From Hamadaea tsunoensis DSM 44101 (GTDB lineage Bacteria > Actinomycetota > Actinomycetes > Mycobacteriales > Micromonosporaceae): 64,000 nucleotides of DNA. The notes under the pieces were generated by a model, which was given only the letters and a program-made list of their open reading frames with translations, had not been told where the DNA came from and ran no database searches. The position numbers and the translations under genes were made by a program. This document shows positions 1 to 7,970 of this stretch, one piece after another. The DNA lies in contig NZ_AUAX01000002.1 of assembly GCF_000428945.1 (NCBI RefSeq), positions 186,001 to 250,000 of the forward strand, in the 5' to 3' direction. Within the stretch, counting starts at the first letter, position 1, and every line of letters begins with the position of its first letter.

Positions 1-1
1 C

Positions 2-475
2 ATCGACGAGGCGTACACGCTGTCGCGGTCGTTCGGATCCGGTTCGGACTTCGGCCAGGAGGCCATCGACACCCTCGTCAAGCTCATGGAGGACCACCGG
101 CACGAGGTCGCCGTCATCGCCGCCGGATACACCGGCGAGATGCGGGAGTTCCTCGACGCGAACCCGGGTCTCGCATCGCGGTTCAACAAGACGATCGTGT
201 TCGAGGACTACACGCCCGACGAGCTGGTCGGCATCCTCGCGACGCTGGCCGAGCAGCATGAATACCACCTGGACGGCGAGCTGTACGCGGCTCTGGGCGG
301 CTACTTCGCGGCGATCTCCGGCGACCGCAACTTCGGCAACGCGCGGGAGGCCCGCAAGCTGTTCGACGGCGCCCGCAAGGCCCAGGCGCAGCGGCTGCGG
401 CAGTTGCGCCGGATGCCGACCGCCGAGGAGCTCCAGCTGCTGGTCCTGGAGGACCTGACCGGCCTGCTGCCCTGA
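2..475 (+). CDS. eccA: EccA-type AAA+ ATPase, C-terminal part (5' end outside window)
   Basis: The reading frame is open from base 2 and runs to a TGA at 473-475, giving the last 157 residues of a CbbX/EccA-family AAA+ ATPase. It opens on the Walker B stretch IDEAYT, followed by the sensor-1/arginine-finger part ([18 protein letters not shown], then SRFN) and the helical lid with [13 protein letters not shown], the sensor-2 signature of this family. EccA is a cytosolic ATPase of some ESX systems, thought to act on substrates or chaperones. Its place ahead of eccC, eccD and eccB supports the ESX assignment. The Walker A motif lies upstream of the window and cannot be checked. Confidence 0.85.
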   Translation: MDEAYTLSRSFGSGSDFGQEAIDTLVKLMEDHRHEVAVIAAGYTGEMREFLDANPGLASRFNKTIVFEDYTPDELVGILATLAEQHEYHLDGELYAALGGYFAAISGDRNFGNAREARKLFDGARKAQAQRLRQLRRMPTAEELQLLVLEDLTGLLP

Positions 476-511
476 GCCGCCGCGGCCGCTTGCCGCCGGG
501 CGGACGACCGG

Positions 512-1144
512 TCAGCCGGCGGTCCCGGCGTGGACCGCGGCGCCCGCGATGACCACGTCCAGGCATTCGCGGAACAGGTCGTCGACGGTGCGGCCGGGGC
601 CGAAGTACTCGGAGATCGCGGCCACGACGGTCGGGTGCCGCTCGGCGAACGCGGTCATGTCGAAGTCTTTCAGCGCCTCCGCGTCCGGGCGGGGGGCCTG
701 TTCTTCGAGGACGTGGCCGACCGTGAAGCGTTCGACGGTCAGCACGATCACGCGGGCCTGCCGCAACGGGACGCCCCGCGCCACCAGGGCGCTCATCGCC
801 AGTTCCGAGAGCGCGGCCATCGCCCGGGAGAGCTGAGCGGCGGAGACGACCCGGGCGCCGTCCGGATGGGCGAGCAGCGCCCGGCGCAGCCGCTCGGCCA
901 GCCCGCGCAACCAGTCCTGCCAGTGCTGATCCGGCTCGGGCGGGCCGACGTCGGCGAACTGCTGGTCGAGGATCGCGTCGGCGATCGCGGTGACCAGCGC
1001 CGCCTTGTTGGGCACGTGCCAGTAGAGGGTCGGCGACTGCACGCCGAGCCGCGCCGCGAGTTTGCGGGTCGTGACCCCGTCGAGCCCTTCGGCGTCCAGC
1101 AGGGCGACGGCCTCGGCGACGATCCGCTGTCGGTCCAACGTCAC
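512..1144 (-). CDS. TetR-family repressor of the classical tet-operator type
   Basis: This is a 210-residue repressor with an N-terminal helix-turn-helix (about residues 25-44) whose recognition helix reads SPTLYWHVPNK. That is nearly the PTLYWHVKNK signature of tetracycline repressors, and a TetR_C-like ligand-binding half follows. The GTG at 1144 is chosen because GGGGAGG lies just upstream and because the duplicated operator at 1164-1205 begins 20 bp further up. The gene is therefore very likely autoregulated and represses the divergent small ORF and oxidoreductase remnant. It is convergent with eccA and interrupts the ESX locus. The inducer is unknown; a tetracycline-like compound is possible but no efflux pump is nearby. 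Confidence 0.88.
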   Translation of the reverse strand: MTLDRQRIVAEAVALLDAEGLDGVTTRKLAARLGVQSPTLYWHVPNKAALVTAIADAILDQQFADVGPPEPDQHWQDWLRGLAERLRRALLAHPDGARVVSAAQLSRAMAALSELAMSALVARGVPLRQARVIVLTVERFTVGHVLEEQAPRPDAEALKDFDMTAFAERHPTVVAAISEYFGPGRTVDDLFRECLDVVIAGAAVHAGTAG

Positions 1145-1163
1145 ATCGACACCTCCCCACCGG

Positions 1164-1205
1164 ACTCTATCAGTGATAGGTTCTCTCTATCACTGATAGA
1201 GAGAA
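1164..1205. promoter_or_regulatory. Tandem tet-type operators between tetR and divergent ORF
   Basis: Two perfect 13-bp palindromes, CTATCAGTGATAG (1167-1179) and CTATCACTGATAG (1187-1199), have centres 20 bp apart, about two helical turns. The second extends to a perfect 25-bp palindrome (1181-1205) by the flank TTCTCT/AGAGAA. The core equals the tetO core of Tn10-type repressors. The site lies between divergent starts at 1144 and 1216 and so can repress both directions. Confidence 0.93.
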
Positions 1206-1215
1206 GGGGATAACC

Positions 1216-1458
1216 ATGACAATCAAGTCCTCGCTGCGCAACCTGCTGCACCAGGCGACGCATCGCCTTCCCGGCGTCCCCGTGCACGTCGACCAGCCAC
1301 CCGCCCACCAGGGCACGACGGCCCACGGCCGGGCCCGGCACGGCAGCACCCCGCACACTTCGCCGAACCACGGCTGGAACCACTCGCCCGCGCGCCCGCC
1401 CCGGTTCCTGCCGGCCTGGCAGCGGCGGGTCGCGGCCCTCTTCGGCCGGGAGCTGTGA
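1216..1458 (+). CDS. Small basic hypothetical protein downstream of tet operator
   Basis: This 80-residue frame starts with ATG at 1216, 10 bp after the second operator, with an AGAAGGGGA ribosome-binding site. Its stop TGA overlaps the ATG of the oxidoreductase remnant (TGATG at 1456-1460), as expected for translational coupling. The product is rich in His, Pro and Arg (segments such as HVDQPPAHQGTTAHG) with no recognised domain, signal peptide or membrane segment. It may be a genuine small gene or a remnant of the repressor's target operon. The position and Shine-Dalgarno support translation; function is unknown. Confidence 0.45.
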   Translation: MTIKSSLRNLLHQATHRLPGVPVHVDQPPAHQGTTAHGRARHGSTPHTSPNHGWNHSPARPPRFLPAWQRRVAALFGREL

Positions 1459-1605
1459 TGAAGGCGGCGGTGCTGCACGAGATCGGCGGCATCCCCGCTA
1501 CGAGGACTTCCCCGATCCCGTGGCGGTGACGACGAACTGGTCATCGACGTGAAGGCGGTCGCGGTCGAGAACGTCGACAAGCGCATCGCCCAGCACGCTC
1601 GCTGA
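1458..1605 (+). pseudogene. Decayed zinc-type alcohol dehydrogenase / quinone oxidoreductase N-terminus
   Basis: Read in three successive frames, this stretch gives MKAAVLHEIGGIP, then YEDFPDP, then DDELVIDVKAVAVENVDKR, which is the N-terminal pattern of MDR-family (GroES-like) quinone oxidoreductases. One frame change falls near 1496 and another near 1520-1528. The third frame ends at TGA 1603-1605, after only about 45 residues where the family needs about 320. The catalytic and Rossmann domains are absent. Its place behind the tet-type operator suggests it was the regulated gene of the TetR and has been deleted and frameshifted. Confidence 0.75.
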
Positions 1606-1627
1606 GATGACCGTGGTGCCGTAGCGG

Positions 1628-3763
1628 CTATGCGCTTCGCCGCTCCCCCAGCGGCCGGTCCCCGCGAAGCGGGTGGTCGCCGTCGGCCGCGGCCGCGGGT
1701 GGCGTCTCGACGGTCGCGGCGACCGGCTCCGGGGCGTCGGCCGGGCGGTCGCCGCGCCGGACGGCCCGGGACCGCAGCACGTCACGGTCGGTCGGCCGGC
1801 GCGCTGCCGCCTCCGCCGCGCGGGCGACGGCGGATCCGGCCGGTGGGCGGCCGGTGATCGGCCCTGCTTCCCCGAGCGGCGGAACCGCCAGGTCCCGCAG
1901 CGGATCGTCATCCTGTGCCGTCACACCGGTTCTGCGGGCCGACCGGCCGCCGACGAGACCGCCCTCGATCAGCGTGCCCCCGGCCGCCGCACGTCGCGTG
2001 CCGCCGCGTCCGCGTCCGCGCGTACCGGGGCCGCCTACGCCGCCCGCGCCGCCCAGTCCGGGCAGGAACGGCACCGTGCCGGCCGCCTCCTGGGCGGCCG
2101 CCGCCTCGACCGGACCGACCGGCGGCTCCGCGGGCACCGCGCCGCCGCCCGCCGGTAGGGCAGGCAGCCGGAACCGGCCCGGCAGCGCCGGTCCGGAACC
2201 CCGGGGGAACCTGCCCGGCGAGCCGCCGAAGTACCCCGGCACCCGGCCACGCGCCGGCCCACCAGGAAGCCCCGGCAGTCCGGGCAGCCCCGGGAGGCCG
2301 GGCAGCCCGGCGCCGCCGGAACCCTGGCCGGCACCGGGCAGGCCCGGCAGGCCCGAGCCCGGGGGCAGCTCCCCGCCTGGGAAGTCGCCGCCGGGGAACG
2401 GTGGAACGGTCACCACGCCGGGAGGTCCCGAGCCGGGACCGCCCGCCTGGCCGGGAAAGGCCGGAATCGGCGTACTGCCGGGAATGGCAGGGAGCACGGG
2501 CGGGGGGACGGCGGACGGGCCGTCGCCGGGCGCGGTCTGACCCGGAACCACGTCGCCGGGACCGCCCGGAGCGCCGTTGCCCGGCCCGTTGCCGCCCGGT
2601 CCGTTGTTGCCGGGCCCGTTGTTGCCAGGTCCGTCGTCTTTCGGTCCGTTGTCGCTCGGTCCGTTGTCGCCGGGGCCGGGGCCGGGGACGTTGCCCGGAC
2701 CGGGCGGGAGTTTCGGTCCGCTGCCCGGACCCGGGCCGCCGGGACCGCCGGGGCCGTTCGGGCCCTGACCGCCCGGATTCACCGGGTCGGCGAGGCCGAG
2801 CAGGCCGTGGTAGCGCTCGACCGGCGCCCAGTCGTTGGCGGCCGCGACCAGGTCGGCGCCCAGCTGCGCGGCGAGCGTACGCGCATGGGCGAGCGCGCCG
2901 GAGCGGGCCAATTCGGCTTCGGTCAGCAGTCCACGCAGGGTCTGGTCGCCGGGCGGCAGCGCGTCGATCCGCTTCTGCAGATCGTCCACAGTGCTCCGCA
3001 GGTCGCCGGTGAGGCGCCGGATCTCGGCCTGGGCGTCGCGCAGCAGGCCCGCCGCCTTCGTATAGCCGCGAACACGGTCCGGCACGGTGTCGTGCCAGCG
3101 CTGCGCGGAGTCCAGCGCGTCGTCGACCGCGCCGTGGAAGGCGCGCCCGCCGGTGCCGAGCCATTTCAGGCCGTGCCGGGAGTCCGCGACCGACCGGCGG
3201 GCGGCGGAGATGTCGGCGGCCACCGCGGTCCAGCCGGTGCTGAGATCGTCCGCCAGCGCGGGGTGGGCGGCGAGCAGCAGCCCGGCGATGTCGTCGAGAT
3301 CGAGATCCTGCCACCGCGTCCAGGTGACCGGCGGCCGGTGCAGGGTGTAGTCGCCGCCGGGAACGGGCTTCGGGACGGCGCCGGGACGGTCGCCGCCGTA
3401 CGCCGGGCCGGGCTCCTTGCCGTCGACGACGGCCTCCTGGAGCCGGTCGAGGTGGCCGGCGTTGCGCCGCTCGGCCTGCTCGTACCAGTCGGCGGCGAGG
3501 TCGGCCGCGTACCCGGTGCTGGCCACGCCGCCGCCGAGATCGGTGACGAACGCGTCGAGCACGCCGAGATCGGCCCGCGCGGCTCCGGCGAAGTAACGCA
3601 GCTCGGCGAAGCCGGCCGGCTGGCCCAGCCCGCGCGCGGCGGCGTCGACCCCGCTCAGCGCACCGGCGGAGTCCCCGGCGAACGTGGCCGCCGCGGAATC
3701 GGCCGCGGCCCCGAAGGTACGCAGCCCGGTCAGCTCCGCGTGCAGAAGGTCGCCGTCTCCCAC
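1628..3763 (-). CDS. Large WXG-domain protein with Pro/Gly/Asn-rich repeat tail (ESX-associated)
   Basis: This 711-residue product is encoded just downstream of eccC and in the same direction. Residues 1-110 and about 145-320 are Ala-rich helical regions. The second carries a WXG turn (W201-L-G203) between long amphipathic helices, resembling a WXG100/PPE-type hairpin. From about residue 325 the chain is low-complexity, first xNGPx pentapeptides and then proline/glycine blocks with LPG triplets, ending in an Arg/Ala-rich tail. No signal peptide or membrane segment is visible. By analogy with long WXG proteins and PPE proteins it is probably an ESX substrate or surface component, but this is inference. 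The ATG at 3763 lies 21 bp after the eccC stop. Confidence 0.75.
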   Translation of the reverse strand: MGDGDLLHAELTGLRTFGAAADSAAATFAGDSAGALSGVDAAARGLGQPAGFAELRYFAGAARADLGVLDAFVTDLGGGVASTGYAADLAADWYEQAERRNAGHLDRLQEAVVDGKEPGPAYGGDRPGAVPKPVPGGDYTLHRPPVTWTRWQDLDLDDIAGLLLAAHPALADDLSTGWTAVAADISAARRSVADSRHGLKWLGTGGRAFHGAVDDALDSAQRWHDTVPDRVRGYTKAAGLLRDAQAEIRRLTGDLRSTVDDLQKRIDALPPGDQTLRGLLTEAELARSGALAHARTLAAQLGADLVAAANDWAPVERYHGLLGLADPVNPGGQGPNGPGGPGGPGPGSGPKLPPGPGNVPGPGPGDNGPSDNGPKDDGPGNNGPGNNGPGGNGPGNGAPGGPGDVVPGQTAPGDGPSAVPPPVLPAIPGSTPIPAFPGQAGGPGSGPPGVVTVPPFPGGDFPGGELPPGSGLPGLPGAGQGSGGAGLPGLPGLPGLPGLPGGPARGRVPGYFGGSPGRFPRGSGPALPGRFRLPALPAGGGAVPAEPPVGPVEAAAAQEAAGTVPFLPGLGGAGGVGGPGTRGRGRGGTRRAAAGGTLIEGGLVGGRSARRTGVTAQDDDPLRDLAVPPLGEAGPITGRPPAGSAVARAAEAAARRPTDRDVLRSRAVRRGDRPADAPEPVAATVETPPAAAADGDHPLRGDRPLGERRSA
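2574..2670 (-). repeat. 15-bp tandem repeat encoding xNGPx pentapeptides
   Basis: Within the WXG-domain gene, about six imperfect 15-bp units of the type GGGCCCGTTGTTGCC (plus strand) encode pentapeptides such as DNGPS, DNGPK, DDGPG and NNGPG. A second simple-repeat block at about 2268-2320 encodes consecutive LPG triplets. Such tracts can expand or contract by slippage and would form an extended, flexible stalk. Confidence 0.8.
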
Positions 3764-3784
3764 GGGGTTCAGCGTACCGGCGGA

Positions 3785-6700
3785 CTATCCATCGAGACCA
3801 GTCCCTTGCGGACCCTCCAACCACGACAGTTGGATCAACCGAGCCCCTTCCCGCCGGGTCACCAGGAATCCCCGGCCGGGCGGCTGGGGTCCCGGGCGTA
3901 CGGTGCCGAGGAGCGCGCCCTCCGACCGGTCGCCCGCCATCACTATGCCGGGGCTGTTCAGGTCGCGCAGCCGCATGATCACCGGGTCGTACGCCGTCCG
4001 GGCCGCGCCGCCGCTGCGCCGGGCGATCACCACGTGCAGGCCGATCTCGCGCGACTGCGGCAGCAGGTCCTGCAGCGCCAGCAGCGGATTGCGCTCCCCG
4101 GCCACCAGGTCGTAGTCGTCGACCAGGACGAACAGCTCCGGCCCCGACCACCAGTCCCGGGAGCGCAACTGCTCGGGCGTCACGTCCGGCCCGGGCAGCC
4201 GCCCCCTCAGCGACGCCGCCGCCTCGCGGATCATCGTGGCCGCCTGCTCCGCGCCGGTCGCGTACGCGAGCAGGTGGCTGTCCGGCAACGCGCCGAGCAG
4301 GCTGCGCCGGTAGTCGACGGCGAGGATCCGGGCCTGGGCGGGCGTACGCCGGTCGGCGACGGTCCGGGCCAGCATCCGCAGGAACGCCGACTTGCCGCAT
4401 TCGTTGTCGCCGAACACGAGGAAATGCGGATCGGCGTCGACGTCCACGCCGACCGGGCGCAGGTCGGACTCGGCCAGCCCGAGCGGGAGCCCCGGTCCGG
4501 CGTACGCCGCGGCGACCTCCGCGTAGGGGGCGGCCGTCGGGAGCAGGCGTACCGGCGGGGCGACCGGGCCCGGCCACGCCGACCGGATCGCCTCCACCGT
4601 CGCCGTCACCGCGGTGTCGCCGCCGCCGACCGTGCTCAACCGCGGCAGCGCCGCCAGGAACTGGTACCCGTCCGCGGTGATCCCCCGCCCCGGCGACTGC
4701 TGCGGAACGTTGGCGGCCGCCCGCCGGCCGATGCTGGAGTCCGACGGGTCGCCGAGGCGCAGCTCCAGTTTGGAGCCGAACAGGTCGCGCAGCGACGGCC
4801 GCAGGTCGAACCAGCGGGCCGCCGAGACGACGACGTGCACCCCGAAGGCGAGCCCCCGGTTGGCCACGTCCAGCACCAGCGGTTCGAGGTCCTCGAACTC
4901 GTTGCGCAGGGTCAGGAAGCCGTCGATGACGAGGAAGACGTCGGCGCAGCGTACGCCCGGGAACTCGCCGGCGGCGGCCCGGCGGCGGAGCCCGGCGACC
5001 GAGTCGCTCCGGTGCTCGACGAAGAACTGCTCCCGCTCGGCCAGCAGCACGACGGTCTCGGCCACCGCCCGACGTACGCGGTCGGGCTCCTGCCGGGTGG
5101 CGACGCTGCTCAGGTGCGGCAGGCCGGCCAGCGCCGTCAGACCGCCGCCGCCGAAGTCGAGGCAGCTGAACTGCGCCTGCGCCGGGGTGTTCGTCAGGGC
5201 GAGGCTGAGGATCAGCGTACGCAGCAGCGAGCTCTTGCCCGACTGCGGCGCCCCGATGACCACCACGTGCCCGGCCGCGCCGGAAAGCTGACACTGCAAC
5301 GCTTCCCGGCGCTGCTCGAACGGCCGGTCGACGACGCCCGCGGTGGCCACGAGCGCACCGCGCAGGTCCGGGTCGGCCGCGGTCAGGCCGAGCGGGCCGT
5401 CGGCGAGCACTCCACCGAGGACGGTGTCGACGGGCTCGGCCACGCTCAGCGGCGGCAGCCACACCTGGTGCGCCGGTACGCCGTGGCCCGCCAGCCGGTC
5501 GGTGAGGATGTCGAGCAGCGTCTCGCCGGCCGCGTCGTCGCCGGGCTCGTCCGGGACCGCGACGACGTTGGCCGCCCGCGCCACGTACGCCGACACGAAC
5601 GTGGCCACCGTCGCCTCGGCCGGACCGGTCGCGGCGGAGGCGCGGCGGTGCGCCCCGGAGACGTAGGCCGCCCGGAACCGGGTCAGCTGCTCGCTGCCGT
5701 ACTTGAGGTAGCCGTGGCCGGGGGCTCGGGGCAGCGAGTAGCCGTCGGTGACCCCGAGCACCGCCCGGCTCTCCATCGGCGAGAACGTCCGCAGCCCGAT
5801 CCGGTAGGACAGGTGGGTGTCCAGGCCCCGCAGCCGGCCCTCCTCCAACCGCTGGCTGGCCAGCAGCAGGTGCACGCCCAGGGACCGGCCCAGCCGTCCG
5901 ATCTGGACGAACATGTCGATGAAGTCGGGCTTGGCCGTCAGCAGCTCGCTGAACTCGTCGCAGATGATCAGCAGGCTCGGTACGGCGGCCAGCGGCGCAC
6001 CGGCGGCGCGGGCCCGCTCGTAGTCGCGCAGCGACGCGTAGTTGCCCGCCCGGCGCAGCAGTTCCTGGCGGCGGACGAGTTCGCCGTTGATCGCGTCGGC
6101 CATCCGGTCCACGAGGGGCAGCTCGTCGGACAGGTTCGTGATGACCGCGCTGGTATGCGGCAGCGCGTCCAGCTTGGTGAAGGTCGCGCCGCCCTTGAAG
6201 TCGACGAGGACGAAGTTGAGGATCTCCGGCGCATGGGTGACGGCCAGCGCCAGCACGAGCGTCCGCAGCAGCTCGGACTTGCCCGAACCGGTGGCGCCGA
6301 CGAGCAGCCCGTGCGGGCCCATGCCGTCCTGGGCGGACTCCTTGAGATCGAGTTCGATGCGCTCCCCGGCCGGCCCCACCCCGATCGGTACGCGCAACCG
6401 GTGCCGGTTGGGCCGCGCCCGCCAGGTGACGGCCGGGTCGAGGTGCTGCGGATCGGTCAGTTCGAGCAGCTCGGTGAGGTCGTGGGTGACGGTCATCGCC
6501 TGGTCGGCCCCGGCGGCCTGGGCCAGCCGCAGCGGCGCCAGCTGGTGCGCCAGCCCCTCGGCGACCGCGGGCGGCGTCTCGTCGGCCCGGCCGAGGACCT
6601 GCTCGCCCGACTGCGTCCGGGCCGTCATCGTGCCGTCGGCGGCCACGTGCAGGACCAGCTGCGTACTGTCCGGGTGACGGGGCGGCTCGCCGCCGACGAA

Positions 6701-7735
6701 CACCATGGTGGCGCCCTCGATGCCGGCGTCGACGCCGAGATGGTCGGCCCCGGCCGTGTCGCCGCCGTCGATGACCGCGATCAGGTGCGGCCCGGTGTGA
6801 CCGACCTCCGTCGCGGCCGGGTTGAACCGCGGCCGGGCGACGAGCAGGTCCTCCAGCATCGCCTCCAGGCCCGCCACCGTACCGCTGACCAGGCGCAGCG
6901 GCCCGAGCGCGTCGGTCTGGCGGGGATGGGCGCCGTGCGGCAGCCATTTGACCCACTCCCAGCCGAAGCGCTCCTGCTCCCCGGCGCAGACCGCGATCAT
7001 CATGTCGTCGGGTGCGTGGAAGAACGCGGCCTGCGCCAGCAGCGAGCGCACCGCCGAACGCGCCTGCCCCAGGTCGCCGTGCAGGTGGATCGTGGCGAAC
7101 CCGTCCAGGGCCACGACGATCGGCAGCTCGCCGACCTGCTGGTAGGTCGCCATGAACCGGCGCAGGGCACCGGCGCTGACCGGCTCGGCCCGCTCCACCG
7201 GCACGGACGGCGGCGGTATCAGGGCGGTGGCCAGCTCGCGCGGGCCGAGGCCGAGGCGCAGCTGGGCGAAGTCGGGGTCCGCCGGGCGGCGCTCCCACAG
7301 CCGGGAACTGTCCACCAGCGACCACAGCAGGCCCGGGGCGGGATGCCGGTAGTACTCGCCCGCCCGCTGCGCCCGGATCGTGCCGCGCACGGTCCGGCGC
7401 CTGGCCGCCAGGTCGAACAGGTACGACCGGCGCTGGCGGTTCATCTCGGCCTTGCCGCCGCCGCTGCCGAAGCGCGAGAACTGCGAGCCGACCATGCCCA
7501 GCATGGCGACGCCGAGCAGGCCGCCGGTGACCATCCGCAGGGCTCCGCCGGATCCGCCGGCGAACAGCACCGTCATCGCGACCGCGCCGGCCGCCATCGG
7601 CAGCACCATGATCAGCCGTCCGGCCCAGCCGCCCTCGGGTTCGGGCACCTCCGCCGGCGGCTCCAGGACAAGGTCGCCGGCCGGCAGCACGGGAGCGGTC
7701 AGGCGCGGCCGCCGCCGGCGGATCAAGGTGGCCAT
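3785..7735 (-). CDS. eccC: Type VII secretion motor ATPase EccC (FtsK/SpoIIIE)
   Basis: The product has 1316 residues, the usual length of an intact single-chain EccC. Two membrane segments lie at about residues 37-58 and 66-82, followed by three FtsK/SpoIIIE-type P-loop domains. Walker A motifs are GATGSGKS (about 480), GAPQSGKS (about 825) and GDNECGKS (about 1107). The first domain has a full Walker B (LLIICDEF), while the second (LVIDGF) and third (VLVDDYD) lack the catalytic Glu, as is common in EccC. The motor energises export of WXG100 proteins, whose C-terminal signals bind the last domain. ATG 7735 is chosen because the conserved basic N-terminus starts there; no strong ribosome-binding site is visible. 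The gene is divergent from eccD. Confidence 0.95.
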   Translation of the reverse strand: MATLIRRRRPRLTAPVLPAGDLVLEPPAEVPEPEGGWAGRLIMVLPMAAGAVAMTVLFAGGSGGALRMVTGGLLGVAMLGMVGSQFSRFGSGGGKAEMNRQRRSYLFDLAARRRTVRGTIRAQRAGEYYRHPAPGLLWSLVDSSRLWERRPADPDFAQLRLGLGPRELATALIPPPSVPVERAEPVSAGALRRFMATYQQVGELPIVVALDGFATIHLHGDLGQARSAVRSLLAQAAFFHAPDDMMIAVCAGEQERFGWEWVKWLPHGAHPRQTDALGPLRLVSGTVAGLEAMLEDLLVARPRFNPAATEVGHTGPHLIAVIDGGDTAGADHLGVDAGIEGATMVFVGGEPPRHPDSTQLVLHVAADGTMTARTQSGEQVLGRADETPPAVAEGLAHQLAPLRLAQAAGADQAMTVTHDLTELLELTDPQHLDPAVTWRARPNRHRLRVPIGVGPAGERIELDLKESAQDGMGPHGLLVGATGSGKSELLRTLVLALAVTHAPEILNFVLVDFKGGATFTKLDALPHTSAVITNLSDELPLVDRMADAINGELVRRQELLRRAGNYASLRDYERARAAGAPLAAVPSLLIICDEFSELLTAKPDFIDMFVQIGRLGRSLGVHLLLASQRLEEGRLRGLDTHLSYRIGLRTFSPMESRAVLGVTDGYSLPRAPGHGYLKYGSEQLTRFRAAYVSGAHRRASAATGPAEATVATFVSAYVARAANVVAVPDEPGDDAAGETLLDILTDRLAGHGVPAHQVWLPPLSVAEPVDTVLGGVLADGPLGLTAADPDLRGALVATAGVVDRPFEQRREALQCQLSGAAGHVVVIGAPQSGKSSLLRTLILSLALTNTPAQAQFSCLDFGGGGLTALAGLPHLSSVATRQEPDRVRRAVAETVVLLAEREQFFVEHRSDSVAGLRRRAAAGEFPGVRCADVFLVIDGFLTLRNEFEDLEPLVLDVANRGLAFGVHVVVSAARWFDLRPSLRDLFGSKLELRLGDPSDSSIGRRAAANVPQQSPGRGITADGYQFLAALPRLSTVGGGDTAVTATVEAIRSAWPGPVAPPVRLLPTAAPYAEVAAAYAGPGLPLGLAESDLRPVGVDVDADPHFLVFGDNECGKSAFLRMLARTVADRRTPAQARILAVDYRRSLLGALPDSHLLAYATGAEQAATMIREAAASLRGRLPGPDVTPEQLRSRDWWSGPELFVLVDDYDLVAGERNPLLALQDLLPQSREIGLHVVIARRSGGAARTAYDPVIMRLRDLNSPGIVMAGDRSEGALLGTVRPGPQPPGRGFLVTRREGARLIQLSWLEGPQGTGLDG

Positions 7736-7970
7736 CGGGCCATGATAGTGACGATCGACGGCTCTTTGTCTATGGTGGACGCGATCTGTCGTGGACGGCG
7801 GCCGGTCGCGTCCCCCAGCCGGGCGCGCATCGGCGGCGACCGCGGTTCGCGCGGCGGATCCGGCCGCCCGGCGCCTTCGGGCGGTCGCGACGATCTGTCG
7901 ACCGTGGGACCGCGGGGCCGCCGTGCGGCCGTCCGTGCCCGCGGTACGGCCCGCGGGCGGGAGAGGCTGG
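7736..7970. promoter_or_regulatory. Divergent promoter region between eccC and eccD
   Basis: These 235 bp separate the eccC (minus) and eccD (plus) starts and must hold promoters for both arms. The decamer CGATCTGTCG occurs twice in direct orientation, near 7782 and near 7891, and may be a binding site. No clear -10/-35 pair is recognised. An in-frame GTG at 7791 could extend EccD, but the extension does not resemble the EccD N-terminus. Confidence 0.4.

Noticed and set aside
1908-7325. Minus-strand open frame of 1805 codons overlapping eccC
   Set aside because: It is Arg/Pro/Gly-rich shadow sequence without domains, in another frame of eccC and the WXG gene.
7791-7970. Longer EccD starting at GTG 7791
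   Set aside because: The extra residues are Arg/Ala-rich and precede the ubiquitin-like domain; ATG 7971 has a good ribosome-binding site.
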